DNA from: Theileria orientalis strain Shintoku
Lineage: Eukaryota; Apicomplexa; Aconoidasida; Piroplasmida; Theileriidae
Direction: 5' to 3'
DNA length: 64,000 nt
Assembly: GCF_000740895.1 (NCBI RefSeq)
Contig: NC_025260.1
Coordinates: 1,468,001-1,532,000, forward strand
The position numbers and the translations under genes are program-made. Below, piece after piece: positions 1 to 11,400 of the stretch (position 1 is its first letter; each line of letters opens with the position of its first letter). The notes below the pieces were generated by a model. It saw only the letters and a program-made list of their open reading frames with translations. It did no database searches and was not told the DNA's origin.

Positions 1-2
1 TG

Positions 3-1952
3 GCACTAAACCTGTTTCCGATGCCGGAAATGTACGACCCGGAGTTTTATAGTAAGATCATGAAGAGGACGGAGGTGCTCTACAAGAAGAAGCTGACGAT
101 GATGGACTGCATCAAGCCAGGAAGGTACGTGCGCTACTTCACGTCGCGAGTAAACTCGCACATGTTCGGCCTTATAGAGCCGCCGAGCAGGACGAACAAC
201 AGCAACAACGGACTGGACATCAACTTTGACCTGTTGAACAAGGACTACGGCTCAGATGAGCTGATCAACGTGGAATTCATCCAGATCAACAACGGAGTGG
301 AGACGAGTCTGCACAAGAACATAGACAGAAACAAGCTGGTGCTGCTGACGCCGCTGCCAAGCGTGTCAATAGAGCGCCTGCAGGTGCCGCTCTACGCCTG
401 GCACAAGACGCAGGCGTCGACAGGCTGGGTGCTGGTGAGGCCGATCATCATAGACAGGCTGCCGCCGGAAATTTTGATACAAAAGAGCAACTACAGAGAA
501 GTTGACATAGCAAACAAGCAAATCTCGTTCAGATACCTGGACGAGTCCTCAGTGGACAACACAAACGTAAACACGAGCGACAACGAGTACCCAGTGAACC
601 AGAGAGGAGACAGCGGAGCAGGCCTGGGCGCAGCAGCGGGAGCGTCGAAGGACGGAAAGGAGCCCAAGGACGCAAAGGATAACCTGGGAGCCTCCAAGGA
701 CAAGTTCAAGGACAAATTCAAGGACAAGTACGGAGGAAACACGACGACAGGGTCGAGCCAGACGAACCCGTCCTCGGGGTCGAAGGAGGAGAAGGAAAAC
801 GTGAAGTACGGAGACAGGTATTTGTACTTCACGAACTGCAGTGAGATATACCTTGAGGACAAAACGTCGACGCCCTACTTCAACAGCGCCCTGGAAATGG
901 TGAGTGGTGAGCACGCAGACAGTAACCTGCTGAACCAGCTGGCATTCACAAACGTGAGCCACTGGCTTAAATTCCACATCAAGCACATGGAGCCTGAGCA
1001 GGTGTACACCTCAGGAGTCCTCTACCAAATGCTTAGAAGCATACACCACGTCGTCGACAGAGCGGACTGGGAGCCGCTGGTGGCAGACCTGGTGCAGAGC
1101 AACGTGAGAGGCACGCTGCTGCACGCGGCAAGGCTGAGCGCCTGCGCGTGCGCAGCGGCACTGCGCCGCGTGCTGCGAGCGAGTCTCTCGGAGGTGTTCA
1201 GGTGCATACAGATCAACGACCTGGACCACTCGCTGCTGGGACTGAGCGAAAGCCTGCACTTCCAGGAACAAATTGACCAGCTGAGCGAGGAGTTCTGTAG
1301 ACAGAAGGCACTCGAGTGCAGCAACGACATGAGGAACCTGATCCTGGAGCAGACGTACTCAATACAGTTCGACGTGGCAGTGGACATCTTCGACTCGTGC
1401 AACGAGTTCGAAAAGTACTTCATTAACACGAACAAGTACCGAGGACACATGCAGGAGTTCCTGAACAACGTGAAGGAAAACATGGCAATCAGGAAGAGAA
1501 GGCTCGCAATGAACGACCTCTTCGAAAAGGGCGACACGAAGAACAGCATCGAGCTCATCTACGAGGAGGTCAAGGTGCAGTTCTGGGCCACGAAGATGCT
1601 GCTCTCCTCGCCGCTCACGAGCAAGCTCTACTCGCACTTCATCAAAAACGTGCTCGAGAAGAAGCAGGTGCTCAACGAGGACCCGGCGATCAAGCTCGAG
1701 GCGGAGTTCGAGGAGTTTTTGCAGAGCAACATCCTCTACGAGTTCGTCGACGGGAACCTCGTGCCCAAGAACAACGCTAAGCTGAGCAACGACTACGACC
1801 TCAACGTCAAGTTCGACCGCTTCATCCAGAAGTACAACAAGACGAAGCGCATCCTGGAGTACGTGACCTACGCGCTCGAGGGCATCACGAAGTTCAAGCA
1901 TCACGCGCACTCTGAGGAGGTGGTCAACTTCCTGTCGCACCTGACGCTGTAG
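3..1952 (+). CDS. Unrecognised conserved-looking protein, 5'-partial
   Basis: An open frame runs from the window edge (codons from position 3) to a TAG at 1950-1952. The first ATG is at 21, but the frame is open before it, so the gene probably starts upstream of the window. About 640 residues are visible. The N-terminal 170 look like a folded domain. Residues 195-260 are a low-complexity linker rich in Gly, Asp and Lys with a repeated KDKFKDK-type motif. The C-terminal 350 are helix-rich, with a Cys/Ala-rich stretch (SACACAAALRR) and many Glu/Phe/Leu heptad-like spacings. No signal peptide or clear membrane segment is visible in the part seen. Third codon positions are strongly G/C, as in the AP mu and ATP4 genes of this window and unlike the neighbouring ABC transporters. 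I do not recognise the family; a tethering-complex or other helical scaffold protein would fit, but that is a guess. Confidence 0.75.
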   Translation, partial: ALNLFPMPEMYDPEFYSKIMKRTEVLYKKKLTMMDCIKPGRYVRYFTSRVNSHMFGLIEPPSRTNNSNNGLDINFDLLNKDYGSDELINVEFIQINNGVETSLHKNIDRNKLVLLTPLPSVSIERLQVPLYAWHKTQASTGWVLVRPIIIDRLPPEILIQKSNYREVDIANKQISFRYLDESSVDNTNVNTSDNEYPVNQRGDSGAGLGAAAGASKDGKEPKDAKDNLGASKDKFKDKFKDKYGGNTTTGSSQTNPSSGSKEEKENVKYGDRYLYFTNCSEIYLEDKTSTPYFNSALEMVSGEHADSNLLNQLAFTNVSHWLKFHIKHMEPEQVYTSGVLYQMLRSIHHVVDRADWEPLVADLVQSNVRGTLLHAARLSACACAAALRRVLRASLSEVFRCIQINDLDHSLLGLSESLHFQEQIDQLSEEFCRQKALECSNDMRNLILEQTYSIQFDVAVDIFDSCNEFEKYFINTNKYRGHMQEFLNNVKENMAIRKRRLAMNDLFEKGDTKNSIELIYEEVKVQFWATKMLLSSPLTSKLYSHFIKNVLEKKQVLNEDPAIKLEAEFEEFLQSNILYEFVDGNLVPKNNAKLSNDYDLNVKFDRFIQKYNKTKRILEYVTYALEGITKFKHHAHSEEVVNFLSHLTL

Positions 1953-3127
1953 CCGATCGTAATAATGTACTGAAAACGATACACGCGACTAGCGCACGTA
2001 GGTATATCCACAGTAGGCAGATATATACGTAGTAAGGGCAGCTGGTAGCGCACCTGGTAGCGCAGCTGTTGACACAGGTGAGTAGGCCCGGCTTTATTTT
2101 CAGGTTCAGCAATCCGATGACAAAATACTAGAGAAAATGAAATTGAAAACGGAACAGTGGAAAAAATAAAAAGTAAAAAGGGCAGATGAGCAGACAGAAT
2201 GGTAAATAAAAAATAAATATAAAAATATCTGCGTCTGTTGGCAGTAAGGGCCGCAACAGCAGCATCACTTAAGTTCATATTGTTATGGTTTATTGTAGTT
2301 AGTTTAAGTTTGTAATCACTGTAGAGTATTTTTTAGTATTTTAAAGAGTAAATAATCCTGAGAAAAACTCAGTTACGGTCACATTTGACAGCTTGAGTTG
2401 CTCCGGTAGGAGATTCTAATCCACCGCTTAATATAACCGACAAGTTCACAAATTGAGTGCATCATTCATAGAATATTTTAAAGTCAAGTTTAGTCGGAAG
2501 ATTGAAAGTTAAACTTTATTCTTCGAAATAAAATGTACTCCAGAGCTGTATTCCATCAGTAAACACCTGAATTAAACCAACTAAAATAGCAGGCGATTCA
2601 ATCAAGGTAAGTCGCTTATTAATACTGATAATAAATAAGGTTCGTTTAAAGCTTTAGTTGACGATATAATGGTCAAATTTACTATAATTAACCCACAAAT
2701 ACGAACATAGTATTCTTTAAGTACTAAATAAGGACCATATCACACAAATGTTGTCGAATATCATTTTTAGTTAGTTTATAAAACTAATTAATAGTTATTT
2801 TTGCGTTAAAGTTTTATTCACGATGCCAGTTACACACGTTAAAATTGATACTTACCTCTAGTTTCAGGAAATTGCCAACACTGTTGTTCGCAGATTTAAG
2901 GTTCAGTGCTTAACTAGATTTTAAGGCTTATATTGTGTGCTCACGCCAATCAAATGAAGCACGAATGGGGATTTAGAGGGACGAAACATACGTAAACTAG
3001 GATATCAGGACGCAATTTGATATCACAAGTACCGGGACATACGACTCTCGAGGTTCTAGCAGAACGATTTCGACTGAACAATTGTAGAATGTTTTCACAA
3101 TCACGGAGAAGTTATTTGTAACACTAA
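1953..3127. other. Intergenic region between the first gene and ABC transporter copy 1
   Basis: About 1.2 kb with no convincing coding frame on either strand. The first 150 bases after the stop hold a short direct repeat (gcgcacctggtagcgcagctg around 2048-2068). The rest is AT-rich and presumably contains the 3' end of the first gene and the promoter and leader of the ABC transporter. It does not resemble the region upstream of ABC copy 2 (7853-8438), so the duplication does not include the promoter. Confidence 0.6.
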
Positions 3128-3332
3128 ATGAGAAAAGGTCGCAATAGGAGCCAGAGTTCTGAGGATGAGCCTGAGCATCTATTCTGGCAAAGTGAAATAT
3201 ATTCTAAGTCGTATTTTCGGAACTTGAAGACAAAGAGGTTCCGTTATTACGATAACTTCAGCGTTTTCAATTATGTGTTTTTCAGATGGCTCACTGGGTG
3301 GGTCAATCTTCTTTCCAAAAAGTACGTCGAGC

Positions 3333-3559
3333 CTTACAAATATCACCCTTTGCCAGTATCAGATCAAATATTGATTTGGGAGCCCATATTCTCTAAACAT
3401 GTGAGTGATGGTTTGGTTAGGTTAGATTCTTATCACTATGCCAAATCCCAGTCGACGGATGCAAAGGCTAAGAAACCTTAGAAATCGATACTACTGCGAG
3501 CCTTATTTCTAACAATATGGAAAAGGGCCTTGTTTCTGATACTTGGTTTGATAGCGGTT
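3333..3559 (+). repeat. Near-identical block shared by the two ABC genes (block A)
   Basis: Bases 3333-3559 match 8644-8870 with only a few differences, while sequence on both sides is clearly diverged. It encodes the end of the cytosolic N-terminus and the start of the first membrane span. The constant offset is 5311 bases. Confidence 0.85.
3479..3481 (+). other. In-frame TAG in ABC copy 1 (TAC in copy 2)
   Basis: The codon reads TAG here and TAC at 8790-8792 in copy 2; the flanking 100 bases are almost identical. The same change also turns the preceding bases into CCTTAG, a plausible splice acceptor. GTGAGT, a strong donor sequence, lies at 3401. Confidence 0.9.
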
Positions 3560-4519
3560 GATCTTCTAAGCATGAGCATAACAATTTTAGTCAAAAAGTT
3601 GTTGAACATTTTAAGCGATAAGTCGTTCAACCTTTTCAACACAGTCCTATTACTGCTGTTAATTGTGGTCTGTGAGTTATTGGATGGGATGTTGTTCGAA
3701 AATCTTCATTTCTGTTTAGTTAGAGCTGTTTATATCGTTTATTACATGTTAGGCATCACGTCGTTTCGACATGCTCTGTGTCACAGAAGAAAGTATTTCA
3801 ACAATGTCAATGGCTCTAACTCCTTAAACTCCTGCGATGAGGTTTTGCATAGCTGTTTCCCTGGTTCCAAGTGCTTGGACAATCCACTGTATTGTCCGGC
3901 TATGCGTCATCAAAATAAGGAACCAAACGGCCAGCTTTATTCTTACGTCATTGTGGATTCGTATAACATTTCACTTGCTTTCCAAGCTACCAGGTACATA
4001 ATTGAATTTGTAACCAATTTGAGCTACGGTATATACCTGCTTTCGTTACAGGTTAAGGTTAACATATGGGTTTTATACTTAGTGGGAATTGTTTTCACGT
4101 TCATAATGGCCGCAATTGAAATCTTCAACTCCTACGTATTCAAATTCCTTCTTCATTTTAGGGATTATAGGATAACCAAATGTAATGACATCTTTCTTTC
4201 CATGTCTCGCATCAAGCAAATGTTTTATGATGATATTGCCCTCAACATTATTGCACAGTGTAGAAATAAGGAGATTTCAGTGTTCATTTTGCGGAGTTTC
4301 TTAACTTTGTTAAATATAACCATGTTCTTCACGTTTATAAACGTATCCTTTTACTTCGTGAAGAAATATTTTGTTAAATCCGTGAATGACGCCACTGCTG
4401 TCACTGATATAGATACTGCTGGGTTTATGGCGACGTTCTACATATTATTGAAGATCATCAACTGTATTCTTTTAATACCGATGGCGATCAAGATTTTGGG
4501 AATGGGATACGCATCTCTT

Positions 4520-5856
4520 AAACGATTAGATGAATTCATAAAGGATTGTTCTCCGAATTTTTATATTTGCGATAACAAATTCAGTGGGTCAACCAGTGTT
4601 CGTTCAATTATTAGTGATACAACTACTAAAGTGCCCAATGATGTTGTAGTGTACTACAAGGATGCCACGTTTACATGGGTCCACACACGCGATGATTTAC
4701 TAAACAAGAAATATGAAATATATTTGAAAAACATCAACTTTGAGTTGAAACGTGGTGAGATGGCAATAGTCACAGGTTCTCAGGGTTCAGGTAAATCCAA
4801 CTTTGTCAGATCAATAGTTGGTGAGATGACTATGGTCGGTGGATCTATGGCAATTGTACCACTACACACATCAATGCCAATATTTTATGCATCACAAGAT
4901 ATATTTTTACAACAGGGTACTATCAGATCCAACATTGCATTTGGTTATAAGTTTGATGAACAACTGTATAAATCTGTGTTGAAGGCAGTTGAACTGGAGT
5001 ATGATATATCTACATGGGAAAAGGGTGACCTTAGAGTAGTGTCTGATAATGCACCTTCTTTGAGTGGCGGTCAGAGAGTGAGAATGGAGTTAGCTCGTGC
5101 AATATATGCTTATTTGGTGTTCCATAAAGTCAACAAGGAGTATAACAACAGCCAATGTTCGTTCTTGATGTGTTTGGATGCCTCGTTTCATGGTTTGGAC
5201 CCATATGTGTCCAAAACTATATTCAATAACCTGTTTAACGTTAAAACTGGATTATTAGTTAAGGATGACCTGTCAGTTGTTTTAACAACATCAAAACAAA
5301 CACTTGAAATATGTTCAAAAATGTTAGACCAAAACCATATACCTAATCCTCCAATTTACAAAATAAAAAATCAGACATTGCAATTCCATTCCAATCTTCA
5401 TGACTTTGTGAACAACAATAATGTAGATACTGAAGATTACATGTATTTATCGGCTAGAAGCAGCGGCCCTTATAACATGAGTTATTTAAGCAATGATATG
5501 TTGAGATTATGTTCATCTGATGCCACTACGAGGCTAGGTAGAATGGAAATGACCAGGTCCAAATATAGCAAGTCGTTTAAGTCATATGCTAAGGATGAAT
5601 TGGCGGGTAGTAAATATAATCCATATTTTGTTTATATTAAACCAGCAATACCATTATTCGTTCTGTACATGATATTAACTGTGGTAATGACAATCATGGA
5701 TAATGTAAAACTTGTTTTGTCAACCAACTTATCTGACTACATAACCAAGAATATAAACCAACATAAGGATGGTCAATTTGTTGATTTGTCTGAAATTAAG
5801 ACTCGTAGTAACCTCTCATTTAAAATAACAATTATATTTGTTTCAGTTATAATTGT
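4520..5856 (+). repeat. Near-identical block covering NBD1 (block B)
   Basis: Bases 4520-5856 match 9831-11167 almost perfectly. The exception is a small cluster of differences at 5239-5277, mostly silent, one changing Asp to Asn. The block begins just before NBD1 and ends inside the first span of the second membrane domain. A further short identical piece follows at about 5905-5976. Confidence 0.9.
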
Positions 5857-6580
5857 CTTGTCATTTTTAGCCACAATATCATTATGCATATCATGTATTA
5901 CTTCATCTCGTAAAATTCACGAATACTCTATAAATTCACTTTTTAAGAACAGTTCTTCAGTATTAAAAATAAAGAAACAAGTCAGCCAAATAATAACCTA
6001 TATTTCATACGATATTTATTTTATCGATGACATATTAGGTATATTTATTTGTTTGTCGTTGCTGTATTTACTTCAAACTTTAATCACTATTATTGCCTTG
6101 TTTTATTTGATTCCTATTTGTATACCTTTCGTTTTTATCGCAATGGTTGTATCGTGCAAATACATCCTTTTAAAGTTAATAAATTCATCAAAGAACGGAC
6201 AGTACGGATATCTGGAGTCACTAGTTTGTGTAAATTCCGCCTGCGAAGATGCCATTTCAGGATCTGCAATTTATAAAAATTTCAACAAGTATTTTGATCT
6301 TTCCACTGATTTTTATAACCAGTGTAACATATTTATGAGAACTATATTTATGTGCAGGACCGTATTGATTTGGACATCCATGGTGTTTAATTGGACATTT
6401 TCTGCAACAACATTTGTAATGCTCGTCATACCAATAATTTTAGATCGATTCACCAATTACAAGTTGAAAGTTGGTTATTTCGGATTAGCACTATCCTTAT
6501 TTAGCAACGTTGTCAAATTATTTAAAAATTTTGCCACCGTATACTCTTGTTTTGAAATGGTATTGATTTCAATAAATCGT

Positions 6581-7852
6581 TTCAGGTATTTCATTCCTCC
6601 TGGCCATAAGCTTAAATTTGATAAATGTCTTAATATCCATGAAGAGTACGTAGTTAATCCTGCGAATAAGGATGTTCGTGAGCCTGATAAGAAACAATTG
6701 TTGAGGAGAAGGGCAATTGAATTCAAGGCTGATAGCAAGAAGTTTTTTTGTTTAAAGAGACTTTTCTATCGTCCCAAATTAACCATAGTAGATGTTGGAC
6801 ATTATTTAACCGCTGAACATTCAGGTGTTGAATTGAAAGATGTTTGTGTATACACAACATCCATTCATAATATTGAAGGGATGATTTTGAAACATGTTTC
6901 AGTATCAGCCCATAAATCTGAAATCATTGGTATGGTTGGTAGAACAGGCGCCGGTAAGACAACTTTGTTGTCAGTATTACAGAACATATCTACAAATAGA
7001 ACTGGTCAAGTGTTGTTGGATGGCAAGGACCTTAATGATATCCCCAAAGTTGTGCTTAGACAAATAGTAGGTGTTCTACCACAACTGCCTTTTGTATTTA
7101 AGGGTTGGACTGTGCGTAGATTTTTAGATCCCAGGAAATTGTTCACTGATGATGATATTAAATATGCCCTAAACCAATGTGGTCTTTTGAACTTTGTCTT
7201 TGAACTTCAGGGTGGAAAGAAATTAGATACTGTTTTAGTGCAAGAGGACGTTAGTTCATGTTACCAACAATATAAGAATAAAGCTTATGAAAATAGAAAG
7301 AGTGGTAAAATAAGTAAGACAGGCTTTGAAACTGACATGTTACTATCCAATAGTCAACTCAGGACACTATGGCTTGCCAGACTAGTTTTATATAGACATT
7401 TTTATAGGATGATTGTTGTTGATGAGCCTCCTGAGGAAGACCTATTAGATGAAAACAGTGCCAAAGACGATATAGGTGTTCCGATTTATGACCTTTTAGA
7501 AAAATACTTTAGTCATTGTACTACGTTCGTAACAGCACACGATGTTAACACCCTGAAGAGCTGTACCTCTGTCTGGATAATACACGACGGTTCTCTAGTG
7601 AGGACCTGTAAAACCAGTGATATCGCAGTAAATGAGTCTATCGCATCAATTATAGAAGAAAGTGTAAAATATTCACATTAGTTTAACGAAATGTAGTTAA
7701 TCGCAACATACAACACATTGAAAAATTATTCACCTTACAGTTCAGTCTAAAATACATAATTGTACCATACAATCAGTGTATCATAGCCTAATCTAGTATA
7801 GTCTTCCACTGTATATGTTATTAAAATATACTTACATATTACATATCGTTTA
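6581..7852 (+). repeat. Near-identical block covering NBD2 and the 3' flank (block C)
   Basis: Bases 6581-7852 match 11892-13163 with only isolated differences. The block includes the linker, NBD2, the stop codon and about 170 bases downstream, so even the likely 3' untranslated region is homogenised. Similarity stops abruptly after the sequence acatatcgttta. Confidence 0.9.
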
Positions 7853-8438
7853 ATAAAATTTGTGAATGAAAAAATACGTTAATGATAACAATACAATATT
7901 TTTGTGTGTGGTAACATGTAAAGGCAATATTTATGTGAATTGGTAAAATTACAATAAATAAAAAAATCAAATAGAAAACACACAATATAAAAAATAATTT
8001 TCAAAGATAATGACTATTGTCACAGTTATAAAACTGTCAAATATACACAACATCACTATATACTAACTTTTTATAAAACCTAGAAATTTGTTAAATCACA
8101 CATTTATTACTGTTTCATTTATAAAATTAAATTTTAAATATATAAAAGTACTATTTAATTTATTTTAGAATTTGAAACAAACAAAAATTGTACTATTAAC
8201 AATGTCATGGAATACTTACATACGTTAATATCAAATCATTGATTCATAGAAACAATTTTAATTATATATACAATGCGTTAATTAATGGTGTGTATATTTG
8301 CATTAATATTTTTCAATTGACTAGTACTGACATTTGTCACAATATTTATTCCCCATGGAAGATAAAATCATACTATTTTCTATTAATTTAGATTAATTTC
8401 AAATGTAGACACATATACTTGGTGAGAAATAATTCACC
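7682..8438. other. AT-rich spacer between the two ABC genes
   Basis: The first 171 bases are the copy of the 3' flank shared with 12993-13163. The rest is very AT-rich with no coding frame and presumably holds the poly(A) region of copy 1 and the promoter of copy 2. Confidence 0.65.
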
Positions 8439-11400
8439 ATGGATCAATCTTTTGGAGAGGAGGTAGAATTTGAGAAGGAACAACAACATTTGTTCTGGCA
8501 GAGTGAAATATACTCGAAATCATATTTTTTAGATAGGAAGAATAAAAGATTCCATTATTATGACAATTTCAATATTTTAAATTATTTGTTCTTTAAATGG
8601 GCCCGTGCTTGGCTATTTTGGATATCAAGGGAGTACGTTGAGCCTTACAAATATCACCCTTTACCAGTATCAGATCAAATATTGATATGGGAGCCCATAT
8701 TCTCTAAACATGTGAGTGATGGTTTGGTTAGGTTAGATTCTTATCACTATGCCAAATCCCAGTCGACGGATGCAAAGGCTAAGAAACCTTACAAATCGAT
8801 ACTACTGCGAGCCTTATTTCTAACAATATGGAAAAGGGTTATGTTTCTGATACTTGGTTTGATAGCGGTTAACCTAATGACTATGAGTATCGCAATCCTG
8901 GTTAAAAAATTACTTGGAATATTGAACAAAAAATCATTCAATTTTATAAACACAGCTTTGTTGTTATCATCCATAGTTGTTTTTCAAATAATAGATGGGT
9001 TATTTATCGAAAATATAAACTTTTATATGTTTAGACTAATAACCATTTCTCACTACTTGTTTGCCATAAATGTTTTTAATCATGGCCTATGTTATAGACG
9101 AAGCTATTTTAATAACATTGACGGCACTAATACTCTTGGGGTGTGTAATCAGGTTTTACATAGTTCTTCACCTGATTCTGATTGTTCAAAGAATCCATTA
9201 TTCTGTCAGGCTTTACGTTATCAAAATAAGGATATCAACACACAGATGTACTCTTTTGTTAATATCGATTCCTACAACGTATCCTTTGTATTCCTTACGA
9301 TCAAACAAATCATAGAATTTTTGTCTAATTTTTCTTATGGAGTATATTTACTTTCTTTGCAAGTTAAAGTTAACATATGGCTTCTATATTTTGTAGGAAT
9401 TTTCTTTTTCTTCTTGATGATCGTAGTAGAAATTATAAATGTTTTTGTGTTTAGATTCATTCTTTATTTAAAAGACCACAGGCTAAGTAAGTCCAATGAC
9501 ATTTTTCTTTCTTTATCTCTTATCAAGAAAATGTTTTATGATGACATTGCAATTAATATTATCACCCAAAGCAGAAATAATGAACTTTACATGGTCTTTT
9601 TTGAGATGTTTTTAACAGTTTTTGATCTAGCATTGCTCATTATATGCATTAATGGGTCATTTTACATTATAAAACAATATTTCGTTGAATCTGTAAAAGA
9701 AGCCGCTGTTGTCACTGATATAGATACTGCTGGATTTATGGCAACGTTTTATATATTCCTAAGAATTATTAATTCCATGGTTTTGATACCATTTTCAATC
9801 AAACTGTTTGGCAAAGCATATGCGTCGTTTAAACGATTAGATGAATTCATAAAGGATTGTTCTCCGAATTTTTATATTTGCGATAACAAATTCAGTGGGT
9901 CAACCAGTGTTCGTTCAATTATTAGTGATACAACTACTAAAGTGCCCAATGATGTTGTAGTGTACTACAAGGATGCCACGTTTACATGGGTCCACACACG
10001 CGATGATTTACTAAACAAGAAATATGAAATATATTTGAAAAACATCAACTTTGAGTTGAAACGTGGTGAGATGGCAATAGTCACAGGTTCTCAGGGTTCA
10101 GGTAAATCCAACTTTGTCAGATCAATAGTTGGTGAGATGACTATGGTCGGTGGATCTATGGCAATTGTACCACTACACACATCAATGCCAATATTTTATG
10201 CATCACAAGATATATTTTTACAACAGGGTACTATCAGATCCAACATTGCATTTGGTTATAAGTTTGATGAACAACTGTATAAATCTGTGTTGAAGGCAGT
10301 TGAACTGGAGTATGATATATCTACATGGGAAAAGGGTGACCTTAGAGTAGTGTCTGATAATGCACCTTCTTTGAGTGGCGGTCAGAGAGTGAGAATGGAG
10401 TTAGCTCGTGCAATATATGCTTATTTGGTGTTCCATAAAGTCAACAAGGAGTATAACAACAGCCAATGTTCGTTCTTGATGTGTTTGGATGCCTCGTTTC
10501 ATGGTTTGGACCCATATGTGTCCAAAACTATATTCAATAACCTGTTTAATGTAAAAACTGGGCTATTGGTTAAGAATGATTTAAGTGTTGTTTTAACAAC
10601 ATCAAAACAAACACTTGAAATATGTTCAAAAATGTTAGACCAAAACCATATACCTAATCCTCCAATTTACAAAATAAAAAATCAGACATTGCAATTCCAT
10701 TCCAATCTTCATGACTTTGTGAACAACAATAATGTAGATACTGAAGATTACATGTATTTATCGGCTAGAAGCAGCGGCCCTTATAACATGAGTTATTTAA
10801 GCAATGATATGTTGAGATTATGTTCATCTGATGCCACTACGAGGCTAGGTAGAATGGAAATGACCAGGTCCAAATATAGCAAGTCGTTTAAGTCATATGC
10901 TAAGGATGAATTGGCGGGTAGTAAATATAATCCATATTTTGTTTATATTAAACCAGCAATACCATTATTCGTTCTGTACATGATATTAACTGTGGTAATG
11001 ACAATCATGGATAATGTAAAACTTGTTTTGTCAACCAACTTATCTGACTACATAACCAAGAATATAAACCAACATAAGGATGGTCAATTTGTTGATTTGT
11101 CTGAAATTAAGACTCGTAGTAACCTCTCATTTAAAATAACAATTATATTTGTTTCAGTTATAATTGTGTTGTCGATATTTTCGGCGATATTTTTTGCTTT
11201 AACTTGTTTCACGTCATCTCGTAAAATTCACGAATACTCTATAAATTCACTTTTTAAGAACAGTTCTTCAGTATTAAAAATAAAGAAAGAAATTAACCAT
11301 CTCATGACTTATTTCTCATGCGACATTGTTATTTTTGATAGTTCAATTGTTATGTTTTTATCAGGCTTTTTATATTTATTGATTCAGCTTTTGGTCAATA

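Larger units (their letters stand above)
3128..7681 (+). pseudogene. ABCC-type ABC transporter, copy 1, with an in-frame stop
   Basis: Full-length ABC transporter frame of 1518 codons, exactly as long as copy 2 at 8439, but codon 118 is TAG where copy 2 has TAC. Order: cytosolic N-terminus, first membrane domain (roughly residues 130-450), NBD1, second membrane domain (roughly 830-1150), NBD2. NBD1 has Walker A GSQGSGKS, signature LSGGQ and Walker B ending LMCLDAS. The usual catalytic Glu is Ala and the H-loop His is missing (VLTTSKQ). NBD2 has Walker A GRTGAGKT, a weakened signature LSNSQ, Walker B VVDEPP with the Glu, and H-loop TAHD. This asymmetry is typical of ABCC (MRP-like) exporters. 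After the stop the next in-frame ATG is at 3572, inside the first membrane span (copy 2 has an ATG at 8841; here it is TTG), so simple reinitiation would break that span. A possible 81-nt in-phase intron could remove the stop (see findings). Otherwise the frame is intact, so it is a very young pseudogene, a spliced gene or a sequencing error. Confidence 0.8.

Noticed and set aside
3400..3420. A 20-nt intron GTGAGT...TTAG in the ABC genes
   Set aside because: It is not a multiple of three, and the same bases are coding and conserved in intact copy 2, so splicing it would break the frame there.
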